A stretch of 64,000 bases of DNA from Desulfosarcina cetonica JCM 12296 (GTDB taxonomy: Bacteria; Desulfobacterota; Desulfobacteria; Desulfobacterales; Desulfosarcinaceae): the NCBI RefSeq assembly GCF_001311845.1, contig NZ_BBCC01000012.1:1-64000 (forward strand). Direction: 5' to 3'. Each line of letters starts with the position of its first letter. Position 1 is the stretch's first letter. The notes under the pieces are model-generated. The model saw nothing but the letters and a program-made list of their open reading frames with translations. It did not search any database and was not told the DNA's origin. Both the position numbers and the translations under genes were made by a program. Below, one piece after another: positions 1-9,534 of the stretch.

Positions 1-1029
1 CGCGGCCCGGGACACCGGCTCGCCGGCCAGTTGCTCGGGAGCCGCGTAGGCCGGCGTGCAGCCAGCACCGTCCACCAGCACGGTGCGATCGCCGCCGATC
101 ACCATCTCTTGCCCACTGTCTGAGGCCCCCTTGGCGGCGGTCAGACCGAAATCGGTGACCTTGACCCGACCATCCGTGGTCAGCATGACATTGGCCGGCT
201 TGACATCCTTGTGCACCAGATTCCGCCCATGGGCGTAGGCCAGGCCCCAGGCGAACTGAATGGCGATGTCCAGCTTGGTCCCCAGCGCGTCCACCCGGCC
301 CGCTTGAATCATCTCCTGAAGACTGCCGCCGTCCACGAATTCGGCAAAGGCCCGCGGAACGCCGCCCAGGCTGCGCACATAGTAGCAGGAGACGATGTGC
401 GGATGCAGTCCCAGCTCGGACCAGGTCTCGGCCTCGCCGGTAAAAATTTCAGCACCGTGGGCCTCGAGGGCCTCGGGGTTGGGCGTCTTGACCGCCAGAT
501 CCATGTCCCAGCCCAGGTGGCGCACCTTGTACACCGTCCCGAAGGCACCCTGGCCAAGCACCGCGTCGACCCGGTAGGTATCCAGGATAAGGTCGCCCGG
601 CCGCCAGACCAGTGGCACGGTCGCTTCCCCAGCGGCTTCCGCCGGTTCTGGAGAGACCGCATGCAAGCGCGTCGCCTCGGGATCGTTTTCTTCGATCGAA
701 GGTGATTTGGGTTCCGGCGCAGCGGCCGGTTGCAAACCCGCCAAACGCGTCGCCTCCGGATCAGACACCTTTAGCGGGGTCGCCGAGGAAAGCTGTGTTG
801 CTTCCGTTGGGGGGGCTGATGGCGCCAGCCGCGTGGATTCCGGATCCGCCGTGTCCTGGACCGGCTGCACGCCCGGCCCCAAGGCGATAAGCCGGCATGG
901 GATATCCACCACAAAGGTTGTCCGGCACGCCGGGCAGCGGCCCTGGCGCCCCCGGTACGAGGCCGAGACCGCCTTTATTTTTTGTCCGCACCCGGGACAG
1001 TTGATGGGAATCGGTTCTTCAGCCTTCAT
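1..1029 (-). CDS. Ser/Thr protein kinase with N-terminal zinc ribbon (C-terminal part outside window)
   Basis: Eukaryotic-type protein kinase, cut by the left window edge; 343 residues are visible. Cys 11/14 and 32/35 form an MJ0042-like zinc ribbon. Residues 50-140 are a Pro/Ala-rich linker carrying three copies of DPE(A/S)TRL (62-68, 90-96, 116-122), possible phospho-Thr docking sites. The kinase domain starts near 150: glycine loop LGQGAFG at 158-165, AVK lysine at 181, HKDVKPAN catalytic loop at 273-280 (HKD in place of HRD) and DFG at 293-295. The start ATG overlaps the stop of the PP2C gene (ATGA), so the two are translationally coupled. With the FHA-kinase upstream it makes a phospho-signalling trio. 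The partner substrates are unknown. Confidence 0.9.
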   Translation of the reverse strand, partial: MKAEEPIPINCPGCGQKIKAVSASYRGRQGRCPACRTTFVVDIPCRLIALGPGVQPVQDTADPESTRLAPSAPPTEATQLSSATPLKVSDPEATRLAGLQPAAAPEPKSPSIEENDPEATRLHAVSPEPAEAAGEATVPLVWRPGDLILDTYRVDAVLGQGAFGTVYKVRHLGWDMDLAVKTPNPEALEAHGAEIFTGEAETWSELGLHPHIVSCYYVRSLGGVPRAFAEFVDGGSLQEMIQAGRVDALGTKLDIAIQFAWGLAYAHGRNLVHKDVKPANVMLTTDGRVKVTDFGLTAAKGASDSGQEMVIGGDRTVLVDGAGCTPAYAAPEQLAGEPVSRAA

Positions 1030-1778
1030 TGGTTCTCCATTTTTTCAATTTCTACAACAATAACGGTAATATTGTCTCGGCCACCGGCCTCCAGCGCGGC
1101 GTTTAGAAGCGTTTTGCAAATATTTTTCGGTTTCTGCCGCAAGGAGAGAATCCCCGTAATTTTCTCGTCATCGATCATGCCGTGCAAGCCGTCGGAGCAA
1201 AACAAGAGAATATCGGCGGGATTAAGTGCGATGGCGGAGATATGGGGAAGCGGCTCCTGATCCATTCCCACCGCCTGGGTCAGCCGCCCCGCCGCCGGGT
1301 GCCCGATCAGTTGATTGGCGGCAATCTCTCCCAGATCCAAAAGCATCTGCACCACGGTGTGATCCTTCGTCAGGCGTTGCAGGATGCCGTCCCGAAGCCG
1401 GTAGCAACGGCTGTCACCCATGTGCCCGAGGACGAGCATGCCATCGGCGAGCAATCCGCAAATCGCCGTGGCGGCCATCCCTGCGGCACCCGGCATCTGG
1501 CGGGTCTGGGCGAGAACTTGATAGCTCAATGCCGCCAGGGATTCTTCCATGGCCCTCTTTTGGGCAATGACGTCCGTATCCCGACTGATCCGTGGATCCA
1601 GCAGCAGAGGAAGGGTTTCCACAACAATGCGCGACGCAATCTCGCCGGCGGCGTGTCCGCCGACGCCGTCACTGACGACGAAAAGCATGTGGCCTGATGT
1701 CAGCGAGCAAACCTGCCAGGCATCCTCGTTGTGTTCCCGAAGGTGTCCGGGATCGGTGAGGCCGGCATATCGCATCAT
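1026..1778 (-). CDS. PP2C-family protein serine/threonine phosphatase
   Basis: PPM/PP2C phosphatase, about 250 residues, expected to reverse phosphorylation by the two adjacent kinases. Metal-binding motifs are visible: EHNEDAW near the N-terminus, SDGVGGHAAGE, LLFCSDGLHG and GGRDNITVIVV near the C-terminus, with no membrane segment, so cytoplasmic. I chose the ATG at 1778 because it overlaps the stop of the FHA-kinase gene as ATGA; the open frame runs a further 13 codons upstream but inside the kinase gene. Its own stop overlaps the start of the next kinase, so the three genes form one coupled operon, a layout known from Pkn/Stp and PpkA/PppA pairs. Confidence 0.93.
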   Translation of the reverse strand: MMRYAGLTDPGHLREHNEDAWQVCSLTSGHMLFVVSDGVGGHAAGEIASRIVVETLPLLLDPRISRDTDVIAQKRAMEESLAALSYQVLAQTRQMPGAAGMAATAICGLLADGMLVLGHMGDSRCYRLRDGILQRLTKDHTVVQMLLDLGEIAANQLIGHPAAGRLTQAVGMDQEPLPHISAIALNPADILLFCSDGLHGMIDDEKITGILSLRQKPKNICKTLLNAALEAGGRDNITVIVVEIEKMENQ

Positions 1779-3334
1779 AGGGCGCCTTGAACTTCCCGCT
1801 GAAAGTCCGCGATGCAAGAAAAACCGATGGTTGGCTTGTCCACCAGGGCCCGATCGATGACCGCCGCCAGTTTTGGCGGGATGGCTGGATTGCGCTGGCG
1901 GATCGGCACTGGATCGCTTTGCAGGATCGCCAGCCAGATATCCTTGCCGGGAGGAAAATTCCGGGGGAAGGCACCGGTGAGAACATTGTAAAAAGTCGCC
2001 GCAATGGCCCAGACGTCCACCTCGGGCCGGGTGTTGAGATAATCAATCACCTGCTGGCGGGGCATGAAGGGCGGCGAACCGGCAATCTGGCCGGTCATGG
2101 TGAGGCCCGAAAGCCCGGCCTGATCGAACGCCTTGGCCAGGCCGAGGTCGGCGATCTTGACGGTCGGCTTGCCGTTCACGGTGTGCAGAAAGAGGTTGGC
2201 GGGCTTCAAGTCCCGATGCACCAATCCCGTTCCGCGCCCATATCGACCATCGGCCAGTTTGACATTGGGAATCGGCGCCGTGTGCAGGTATTTCAGCCCT
2301 TCCAGGGCTTGAAGCATCAGGTCGACACCTTCATCGAGGGCGAGCCGGCCGCCTTTTTTTTTGGAGAAGATCCTGCAGGGAGCCGGCATTGCAGACCTCC
2401 ATGGTCAGATAGAAAACATTGTCGGCAAATCCGGATTCGAACGATTGCACGATATGCGGGTGACGCAGGGCCTTGGCATTGTCCATCTCCCGGCAAAAAC
2501 GCGCCACGGCGTCCTTGTTCGCCGCCATTTGGGGAAGCATGACCTTGAGCGCCACCTGTTTGCCCGTGGCTTCCTGCTGGGCCAGGTACACGGCGCCCAT
2601 GCCCCCCGGCCGAGGGTTTTAAGGATTTTATAGCCCTTGATGTTTTGGACATCGGGTGCTCCCAAGCGGGCCTTTTCAAGAATTTGCGCCACAAGGGCCA
2701 TGATGTCCGGCGCGCCTGCCCGCCCCGGGATGGGCCCGGCCGCTTTTACCGTTGCGGGTTTGGGCGCGGCCGCACCCCCCTTTTTTGGGTAGGCCGGTTT
2801 TCGTTTGGCCGCCTCAGCCCGTTCCTTTTTTTGTTTTTCAGCGGCCAAACGACGGTTGCGTTCAGCAATTTCCTTGACCCGGCAGGCGCCACAGACATAC
2901 GGGTTGTCCGCGGTGCAACATTGAGATCTCTCTTTCTCTGGTATTTCCTTGCCGCAACGCCGGCAAACCTCAGGGGCGTCGATAGCCACGGAAAATTGGA
3001 TGTTGGCCATCCGGATGGTGTCGCCGTTGGCAAGATCACATTGCGGCGATACGGCTTTGGGATCTCCCGCCGCCTGTGAGGGGCCGCGGCTGCCAATGCG
3101 TTTGCCGTTGAGATAGGTTCCGTTGAGACTGCCAAAATCGCGAATCCGCGCCAGAGGCGGACATATTTCGATCATGCAGTGATGGCGGGAAATTTCCATG
3201 CTTTCCTCGGACTTGGGAATCGTGATGAGGCATTCATGGGAACGCCCAACCAAAAAAGTGGTTCGGGTTTGAAAGGAATAGATTTTGCCCTTCAATGGGC
3301 CCTCGATGCAGGTAAACGTGACGATGGCCGGCAT
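1775..3334 (-). CDS. FHA-domain Ser/Thr protein kinase (two frameshifts)
   Basis: N-terminal FHA domain (residues ~20-95, with GRSHECLI, SRHHC and NGTYLNGKRIG), then a Cys4-type zinc ribbon (CRRCGKE ... VCGAC, ~122-150), a Lys/Ala/Pro linker and a protein kinase domain from ~225. The catalytic loop is HRDLKPAN; the DFG motif is DLG. The reading frame breaks twice. Near 2601-2606 a run of six C (sense G) must be seven to read LGRGGMG. Near 2354-2362 a run of nine T (sense A) must be eight to join LLQKK to GGRLALDEG. Both sit in homopolymers, so sequence error is the likely cause. ATG at 3334 follows GGAG at a spacing of 6. An 18-bp palindrome lies 40 bases upstream. It is first in the kinase/phosphatase operon. 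Confidence 0.85.
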
Positions 3335-3373
3335 GCTATGCTCCGCTATTGGGTTGTATCATCAGGGAACGTG

Positions 3374-3391
3374 CCTTGCCTTAAGGCAAGG
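3374..3391. promoter_or_regulatory. perfect 18-bp palindrome upstream of FHA-kinase operon
   Basis: CCTTGCCTTAAGGCAAGG is a perfect palindrome centred about 48 bases upstream of the FHA-kinase start codon. Its position and two-fold symmetry suit an operator for a dimeric regulator, but no known consensus is recognised. Apart from this site and the hairpin at 3592-3618, the gap 3335-3730 shows no credible gene. Confidence 0.45.
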
Positions 3392-3591
3392 TTTGATGGA
3401 TTATATCGTGTTGATTGATAGATAGTATTCGGTTGATAAGGGCAAAACCTGAGTCAATGGGGCACTGATTTGTGAACGCTGATTTGGATACGACGGGGCG
3501 TTTCACTGATCCGGCCATATCGAAAAGGCAGTTCGACACGGATCAACGAGAGAGGAATATACCGTTATTGTTGTGTTTTTCGGAGACTCAA

Positions 3592-3618
3592 ACAAAAAGA
3601 GGGAGTGAAGGCTCCCTC
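3592..3618 (-). terminator. Rho-independent terminator downstream of the 3731-4639 gene
   Basis: Read on the minus strand: GAGGGAG, six-base loop, CTCCCTC, then TTTTTGTTTG. It lies about 110 bases past the stop codon at 3731 and should end transcription of the 5215-to-3731 genes before the FHA-kinase promoter. Confidence 0.7.
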
Positions 3619-3730
3619 GGTGGGTTAAAACGACATTCTTCCTTCCCCCAATCTTACACGCCTTGATAGAGGAAGAACGCGCACATGTATATAAGCGCCA
3701 ATTTGTCGCTTATCATGATCCACATGCGGT

Positions 3731-4639
3731 TTACATGTACTTGTCCTTGAGCGTCTTCAGACGAGTGAGATAACGCTCCCGGTAGGCAAGATCCTTCTGG
3801 TTGGCAATGTCGTAAAAAAGGTAGTCGATATAAGGTCTCAGATCAATACCGTACGGGTTGAATTTCTCGTCGTTGGCCCGGTCGACGATCAGGATTGCAT
3901 AGTAGTTGATCAGCATGCGCGTTTTGGATTCCCGGCGCAGCAGATAACTGCGTCCGCCCAGCGTGTTGAGAAAATACCCGGCATAGTCGTACAGCCGCTC
4001 AATGGACAAAGGCGCCGCATCGCCGGGCAGGGGCTTGCCGCATTCGACCCCATGGGCATAGAAAACCGACAACGCGGCTTCGATGACCCGCCGCTCCGAG
4101 ACCAGCACATCCTTGGCCAGGAGCAGGCGCTCCTTACCAAGGACACGGTAAAAATGGGTCACGTTCTTCACCAGGCGGAACATCTCGGTCATCTCGCCGA
4201 CATTGACCGGCGGATCGGCCATCAGAAGGGATACGCACGTATGGAAGAAACCGGCGCTGCCACCGTCGAGGTTATGCGAAGCCAAATAGGGTCGGCTGTC
4301 CAGGTAGGTGAAAAACGCCTTCACCTGGCCATCGATGCTGGCGCAGTCGACAGGCTGGCCGACATTCGCCAACCCGGGCGTCGCCGTGCCGAAGACCGCC
4401 GGTAAATTCTCGTCCCCCGGTCGCGCCGTTTGGCGCTCGGCTTCGATCTGGGCCCGCAATTGGGCCAGCTCGCTTTCTAACTGATGGACCACTTCAAGGC
4501 ATTCGGCCTCGGCTTTTTGCTGACCCAGGGCCATCTGGTCCTGATGCCAGCGGTTGAATTTCATGTAGCCGAACATCCCGGCCGCAACCAGGATAGCAGC
4601 AATCACGACCGTCACCAGAATCTTTTTGATCACCTTCAT
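3731..4639 (-). CDS. membrane-anchored protein of unknown function with coiled-coil stalk
   Basis: About 302 residues. Residues 4-26 (KILVTVVIAAILVAAGMFGY) form one N-terminal membrane anchor, followed by a charged helical stretch (~30-75, rich in Gln/Glu/Ala) likely to form a coiled coil. The remainder is a soluble helical domain with paired Cys (CASID, FHTCVS, VECGK), probably periplasmic. I do not recognise a family. ATG at 4639 was chosen because AAGGAG lies nine bases upstream. The frame is open back to 5215 through the Cys-rich protein, but a seven-C run just upstream suggests the join is artificial and that these are two genes. Confidence 0.6.
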   Translation of the reverse strand: MKVIKKILVTVVIAAILVAAGMFGYMKFNRWHQDQMALGQQKAEAECLEVVHQLESELAQLRAQIEAERQTARPGDENLPAVFGTATPGLANVGQPVDCASIDGQVKAFFTYLDSRPYLASHNLDGGSAGFFHTCVSLLMADPPVNVGEMTEMFRLVKNVTHFYRVLGKERLLLAKDVLVSERRVIEAALSVFYAHGVECGKPLPGDAAPLSIERLYDYAGYFLNTLGGRSYLLRRESKTRMLINYYAILIVDRANDEKFNPYGIDLRPYIDYLFYDIANQKDLAYRERYLTRLKTLKDKYM

Positions 4640-5215
4640 CTCATCCATCTCCTTGATCGTAACGAGGGGGGGAAACGATGACCGACAGCATCTGACGAAA
4701 GCGGCAGGCGGATTGACCGTCCAGAACTGCCACGGCGCCTGAAAGGCCGTCTGCGCTTCACCGAGACGCGCCATGAATCGCTCCGGTTGGATCCGCGCCA
4801 GATCGGCAGCGCGCATCACCGCCACCAAATGCCGACCACCGACGGCCCGGCGCCCCACATGGGTCAGCAGCATGCTCAGGGTCATGAGTGCATGCAGGCG
4901 GTCAGCATCCATCGCCACCGCCGTACTGATGTCGCGGCATAAGAACTCATAGCAAACCGGGGGACGTCCGGCAAGCAGCTGACAGCCGCTGGCCGACAGC
5001 CAGCCCTGCACCGGGTCGAAGGTCGCCGCCGGTGAAAACAGCGCCGCAACACGCGACAAGAAGGGGCTCTGCCGGGTCTCCTCACAAAAATCGACCCGGC
5101 AACAAATGCGGCGACAATGGGAGCAGAAAGGCCGGCACCACTTTTCGGTGACCTGCCGCACCGCTTGCTCAAACCGTCCGTATCCCTCGACCAGCACGTT
5201 CAGATCCGCCATCAA
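4640..5215 (-). CDS. YkgJ-like Cys-rich (zinc/iron-chelating) protein
   Basis: About 185 residues with Cys clusters typical of the YkgJ/Fe-S-cluster-oxidoreductase-like family: CRPFCSHCRRICC near residue 27, VDFC, GCQLL and VCYEFLC. These probably bind a metal or Fe-S cluster in the cytoplasm. No in-frame stop separates it from the membrane-anchored protein downstream. A change of one base in the C-run at 4668-4674 would give a stop overlapping the next start, which I think is the true arrangement. The end coordinate is therefore approximate. It starts a few bases after the radical SAM gene, so it is probably in one operon with it. The function of the pair is unknown. Confidence 0.6.
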
Positions 5216-5221
5216 GTATCC

Positions 5222-6613
5222 TTATGCATGTCGGCTGGCCAATTGTTTCAGCCGCGTGAGCACCTCCCAGGAGAAGCGTTCGCTCTGGCAGGGAAAAATC
5301 GCGTTGTTGGTGAAAATCGGATCCGCCGCCAGGTCATAGCGCGAGGCGGCCACGGCCGCCGGCCACATGGCCGTGTGGGGGATGGGAGTGTAATGGGCGA
5401 TCACCGGTGTCACGCCGGCGGCCTTGACCACGGCGATGGAGGTCTCGACGGCGGCGATATCCTGGTCCGGCAGACCGGCCAGCAGGTAGGCGCCCACCTG
5501 GTCGGCGGGGAAGCCGGCCGCCCGCAGATAGCCCACGGCCCGCAGGAATTCCGCTTCGGTCACCTTGCGGTCCATGGCCTGGCGCCCTTCAAAAGCGGTG
5601 GTCTCCAGCCCCAAACGGATCGTGTGAAAGCCCGCGCGCCGCATCAATTCGGCCACCGGCCGGGTGATGTTGCGGATATGCAGGGCATTGGGCGTATGAA
5701 AACGCACCGTGATACCCGCCGCCAGCACCCCGTCCAGGATCGGGACAATATGATTTTCGGCATCCACCAGCAGGGCATCGTCGTAAAAGGCGAAATCCGT
5801 CACGCCATGGGATCGGTGCCAATGGATGATCTCGTCCACCACCGCAGCCGGGCTGCGGCGCAAACAGTTAGGCTGCAAATGGTGGGAAGCGCAGTAGGCG
5901 CACTGGAACGGGCAGCCGCGGGATGTCAAAAGGGGGACGTGGGCCAGGTGGTGGGCCAAATCCAGGGCGGGTCGTGGCAGCGTATCCAGATCCGCCGGGT
6001 CATGATGGGGCGTGGGCGACCAACCGGTCAATCGGGCCGCCAGCGGCAAAATGGCCCCCTCCCCCGGTCCGCTGAGCACATGATCGGCACCGCAATGCCG
6101 CTCGGCATGCTCGCTGCACAAGGTGGCGTAAATGCCGCCCAAGACCAGGGGTACATGGGGAAGGACCGTCTTGATCGCCTGGATGGTTTCGCGTACCCCC
6201 GGATACCAATACGTCATCAGGGAGGTGACCAGCACCAGATCCGGCGTGGGCATGGTGGTCAGGTCGTGCCGCAACCATTCAGGGGAAATGCCGTAACGGC
6301 AGTAGTTGCGGGGGATATCCGCCAAACCCGCCGGTTTGGGGATGATCGTCTTCAAATAGGGACCGCGACCGCAACGCTGGCCGGGAATGGGTGGTTTTGT
6401 TTGCAGGGGGTGGAATCGATCCAGGCAGTCGATGAATGAAACCCGCGCCCCGTGATCGCGCAGGATCCCCCCCAGGGTGAACAACCCCAGCGGCGCGGCC
6501 CAAAAATCGTAGGCGGCGAAGTCATGAATCCAGGGATTGACCAGGAGGATGTGGGGGACGCTGGATCGAGGCATCGGCGGGTTGGCGACGGCAGGTCCGA
6601 GGTCAGATCGCAT
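5222..6613 (-). CDS. B12-binding-domain radical SAM protein
   Basis: 463 residues. The N-terminal ~20-150 has the Rossmann-like look of a cobalamin-binding domain (HILLVNPWIHDFAAYDFWAA, then LVLVTSLMTYWYPGV and LVLGGIYATLC). The radical SAM core follows with GCPFQCAYC at about 228, the CxxxCxxC motif that binds a 4Fe-4S cluster and SAM. The usual DADH-type B12 loop is not conserved, so cobalamin binding is uncertain. The substrate cannot be read from sequence. It overlaps the stop of the AhbB-like gene by 11 bases, which suggests co-transcription. An alternative start is the Met at residue 14. Confidence 0.85.
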   Translation of the reverse strand: MRSDLGPAVANPPMPRSSVPHILLVNPWIHDFAAYDFWAAPLGLFTLGGILRDHGARVSFIDCLDRFHPLQTKPPIPGQRCGRGPYLKTIIPKPAGLADIPRNYCRYGISPEWLRHDLTTMPTPDLVLVTSLMTYWYPGVRETIQAIKTVLPHVPLVLGGIYATLCSEHAERHCGADHVLSGPGEGAILPLAARLTGWSPTPHHDPADLDTLPRPALDLAHHLAHVPLLTSRGCPFQCAYCASHHLQPNCLRRSPAAVVDEIIHWHRSHGVTDFAFYDDALLVDAENHIVPILDGVLAAGITVRFHTPNALHIRNITRPVAELMRRAGFHTIRLGLETTAFEGRQAMDRKVTEAEFLRAVGYLRAAGFPADQVGAYLLAGLPDQDIAAVETSIAVVKAAGVTPVIAHYTPIPHTAMWPAAVAASRYDLAADPIFTNNAIFPCQSERFSWEVLTRLKQLASRHA

Positions 6614-7091
6614 CCGGGAAATAGGTCATCGAAATCTTTTTCAGCTCACGCTTGCTGAACAGGAGCTGATACGTCTCGACACCGGCCTTTTTGGCCATGA
6701 TTCGGGCCGTGGCGCGGCAGTCCGCCTCGCTCTTGCCGTGGATCATGGTGTAGAGGTTGTAGGGCCAGTCCTCGGCCGGATCGCGGCGGTAGCAGTGGGA
6801 AACGGCACGAAAGGATGACATGATCTTGCCCACGGCTTCGATACGCGCTTCGGGAACCTGCCAGGCGGTCATGGCGTTGGCCTGATAACCGGATTTCTGA
6901 TGGCGCAGGGTGGCGCCAAAACGGCGGATCACCCCCCGATCGGTCAGGTCCCGGAGCACCGCGATAAAGGTTTCCTCGGCGATTCCCAAGGAACCGGCCA
7001 GTACTTGGTAGGGCCGCTCAACGATGGGGATGTCCCCCTGGATGGCGGCGATTACCCGCTTTTCAAGATCAGTCAGCATCAATGGTGTCAC
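6603..7091 (-). CDS. ahbB: siroheme decarboxylase subunit (AhbB/NirL-like, Lrp/AsnC fold)
   Basis: 162 residues with an AsnC/Lrp-type winged helix (residues 5-65, ending VIRRFGATLRHQKSG) and a RAM-like alpha/beta domain carrying SHCYRR and WPYNLYTMIHG, hallmarks of siroheme decarboxylase subunits. In the alternative heme pathway of sulfate reducers AhbA/AhbB convert siroheme to 12,18-didecarboxysiroheme. The SHCYxR/WPYNLY form is the one usually named the beta subunit, AhbB, but I separate A from B only by memory. No partner subunit lies in the window. It sits between mtnA and the radical SAM gene on the same strand. Confidence 0.85.
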   Translation of the reverse strand: MTPLMLTDLEKRVIAAIQGDIPIVERPYQVLAGSLGIAEETFIAVLRDLTDRGVIRRFGATLRHQKSGYQANAMTAWQVPEARIEAVGKIMSSFRAVSHCYRRDPAEDWPYNLYTMIHGKSEADCRATARIMAKKAGVETYQLLFSKRELKKISMTYFPDAI

Positions 7092-7103
7092 CGGCAGCCG
7101 GCA

Positions 7104-8207
7104 CTATTCGTGCTCGGGGAAAAGTTCATGGATCTCGGCCTGGCTGGCCCCGCAGATGCCCCGTTCGGTGATGAAACCGGTCACCAACCGGGCCGGGGTT
7201 ACATCGAAGGCAAAATCAGCCGCCGGACTATTTTCGGGCGGCACCAGCACCCGGACCAGATTCCCGTCATACAGCCCCTGGATGTAGCGCACCTCATCCG
7301 GGTTGCGCTCCTCGATGGGGATTTCCCTCACCCCGTCGCGCATGGTCCAGTCGAAGGTGGACGACGGCAGGGCCACGTAAAAGGGGATGCCGTTGTCCCG
7401 GGCGGCCAGGGCCTTGAGGTAGGTGCCGATCTTGTTGGCCACGTCACCGGTGTGGGTTGAACGATCCGTGCCCACGATCACCAGGTCCACCCGGCCATGC
7501 TGCATGAGGTGGCCGCCGGCGTTGTCGGTGATCACGGTGTGGGGCACCCCGTGTTTGCCCAGCTCCCAGGCGGTCAACCGTGCGCCCTGATTGAGGGGCC
7601 GGGTTTCATCGACCCAGACATGCACCTTCACGCCGCGGTTGAAGGCTTCGTAAATCGGTGCCGTGGCCGTGCCGTATTCGATGCAGGCCAGCCAGCCGGC
7701 ATTGCAGTGGGTCAGGATATTGACCGTCCCACCGCCCCGCTGGCGGCTGATCGCCTCAATCAGGGCGGCGCCGTGGACGCCAATCAAACGGCAGTTTTCG
7801 GCCTCCTCCTCGGCGATGGCGGAGGCTTCATCCCGGGCAATGGCAATCAGCGATTCTCCGGGTCCGGCGGACATGACGCGATCCAGCACCCGATCGACCC
7901 CCCAAGCCAGGTTCACCGCCGTGGGACGCGCCGCCCTGAGACGCACGCATTCCTCCTGAACCGACACCAGGACATCGGCCGCATCCCGGGCCTGGGCAGC
8001 GGCGATCATCACCCCGTAGGCACCGGTCACGCCGATGAGTGGCGCGCCGCGCACGAACATCTCGCGGATGGCATGAATCACCTGATCCACAGTCTTCAAA
8101 TCCGCCACCACGAAACGGTGGGGAAGCTGCCGCTGATCGATCACCTTGACGGAAACACCGTCTTCATCCAGCCAGATCGGACGAATCGGTTTGCCATCGA
8201 CATTCAT
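7104..8207 (-). CDS. mtnA: S-methyl-5-thioribose-1-phosphate isomerase
   Basis: 367 residues, full length. MtnA isomerises methylthioribose-1-phosphate to methylthioribulose-1-phosphate in methionine salvage, in the cytoplasm. Visible family motifs: VRGAPLIGVTGAYG near residue 52, the catalytic Cys in ILTHCNAGWLA (~165), the Asp in GTDRSTHTGDVANKIGTY (~250) and the C-terminal VTPARLVTGFITERG. The eIF2B-alpha/beta/delta-like fold is typical. No other salvage gene is adjacent; it is followed by ahbB with 12 bases between them. Confidence 0.97.
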   Translation of the reverse strand: MNVDGKPIRPIWLDEDGVSVKVIDQRQLPHRFVVADLKTVDQVIHAIREMFVRGAPLIGVTGAYGVMIAAAQARDAADVLVSVQEECVRLRAARPTAVNLAWGVDRVLDRVMSAGPGESLIAIARDEASAIAEEEAENCRLIGVHGAALIEAISRQRGGGTVNILTHCNAGWLACIEYGTATAPIYEAFNRGVKVHVWVDETRPLNQGARLTAWELGKHGVPHTVITDNAGGHLMQHGRVDLVIVGTDRSTHTGDVANKIGTYLKALAARDNGIPFYVALPSSTFDWTMRDGVREIPIEERNPDEVRYIQGLYDGNLVRVLVPPENSPAADFAFDVTPARLVTGFITERGICGASQAEIHELFPEHE

Positions 8208-8344
8208 TGTTCAGTCCCTTTTTATCGCACGGTTATCATGGGGATAGGCTATGGCGTGTGCTTAGCACAAATCCCGAGCATTGAAAAGAATCCCCGTGCA
8301 TGCTTCGCCCCGATGACCACCGAATCTATAGCGGATGGCTGCGG

Positions 8345-9365
8345 TCAGAATCCGGCCTTGAGCAGGGTGTTGATTTCTTCCGGATAAGCCATGCAAACCG
8401 TCTCGTTGAAAAGGTTGCGCAGGGCGCGACGTCGGGCGTGCCCAGAGCCTGGCTGAAAAAGGTCCGCGGTGAGAAGAGCAAATGGAAACGGGAATGACGG
8501 TCTTCTGCCGTACCGGTGAAAAAGTTCATATTGAAGCTGTAAATACCCATTTTGTCGTATTCGGCCATGACATGGGCAAGGCCGGTGGCCAGAGCCATCA
8601 GATCCGCTTCGGTCAGGTCCAGGGTACTACGGGTGCCCTCGACCACCGCCAGGACATCGCCGGCAACGCCCATGGGGGCATAGGCTGTCATCCAGTGGCT
8701 ACGTCCGATTTGTTTCAGATAACGCTCGCCATGGGTTTTCTCGAAAGCCACCAGGTCATCCCAGTAGCAAGTGCCGTGTTGCTCGAGATAAGTTTTCGCC
8801 GCATCCAATTCCAGGCGCATCAGATAGGGTGCCGATGAGGAGGAAAACACTTGCAGGTGGGGATGAATCAGCGAACTGCCCGACGGCGGCATGTAGTTCC
8901 AGTTGACGATGGGATAGACGGCTTCGGGATGCCCGGTTGCAGCCACCCGCCGAAAGAAATCCAGGACGAATCCGAATGCCTCGGCCATCAGGAGGGTGTG
9001 AATTCGGTCATGGGAATGTAGTGCCGCGCACCGAAGATGGCCACCGCGCCGATGCTGTCATAGGGTGCCATGTTCGGGAAAATCACCATGTCGCCCTTGC
9101 ACATGCGCCCTTCGGCGATCAGCTCCGCTGGAAATTGCGGCGTTAGCTGATGGACCTTCGCACCACAAAATGGACACCAGGCATCGGTGCCCGAGACGAG
9201 AGCATCAAAATCGGGTTTCTCCCAGGCCAATTTCATGAAGTGGCAGATCCGAGCCGTTCGCCCGGTGAGTGGGTCGATGCGGATTTCGCTGGGAATCCGT
9301 TGCAGTGCCGGTTCCTTATTGGGTACCAGCATGATCGTCTCTTTTTTAATGGCTTCGAAATTCAT
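8345..9365 (-). CDS. galactose-1-phosphate uridylyltransferase-like protein (two frameshifts)
   Basis: GalT/HIT-superfamily nucleotidyltransferase, about 340 residues after correction. The N-terminal half has the zinc-site start WCPFCGAK; the second half has SSLIHPHLQVF, the His triad HxHxQ of GalT whose His forms the uridylyl intermediate. Two one-base gaps break the frame: near 8989 (TPS then LMAEAFG; one C missing from CTCC) and near 8431 (PDVA then ALRNLFNETV; one G missing). The true end is the TGA at 8345-8347. ATG at 9365 follows AAGGAG by five bases. Substrate could be galactose-1-P or another sugar-1-P; I cannot tell. Confidence 0.85.
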
Positions 9366-9473
9366 GTGGACTCCTTGATTGACAATGGGTGAAGGGATCC
9401 GGGCGACCAGTAGAAACGTCAATCGCCTGTCGAAGGGCAGGTGGCATTGTACGGACAACGATCGGAACGAGAT

Positions 9474-9507
9474 AAAAAAAGGGGGCTGGCCGATTCGCCA
9501 CCCCCCT
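9474..9507 (-). terminator. Rho-independent terminator of the cold-shock gene
   Basis: On the minus strand GGGGGGTGGC, a six-base loop and GCCAGCCCCC are followed by seven T. It begins about 28 bases after the csp stop codon and ends ahead of the GalT promoter region. Confidence 0.85.
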
Positions 9508-9534
9508 CAATTTGACTTGTACCGGGCCTAATGC

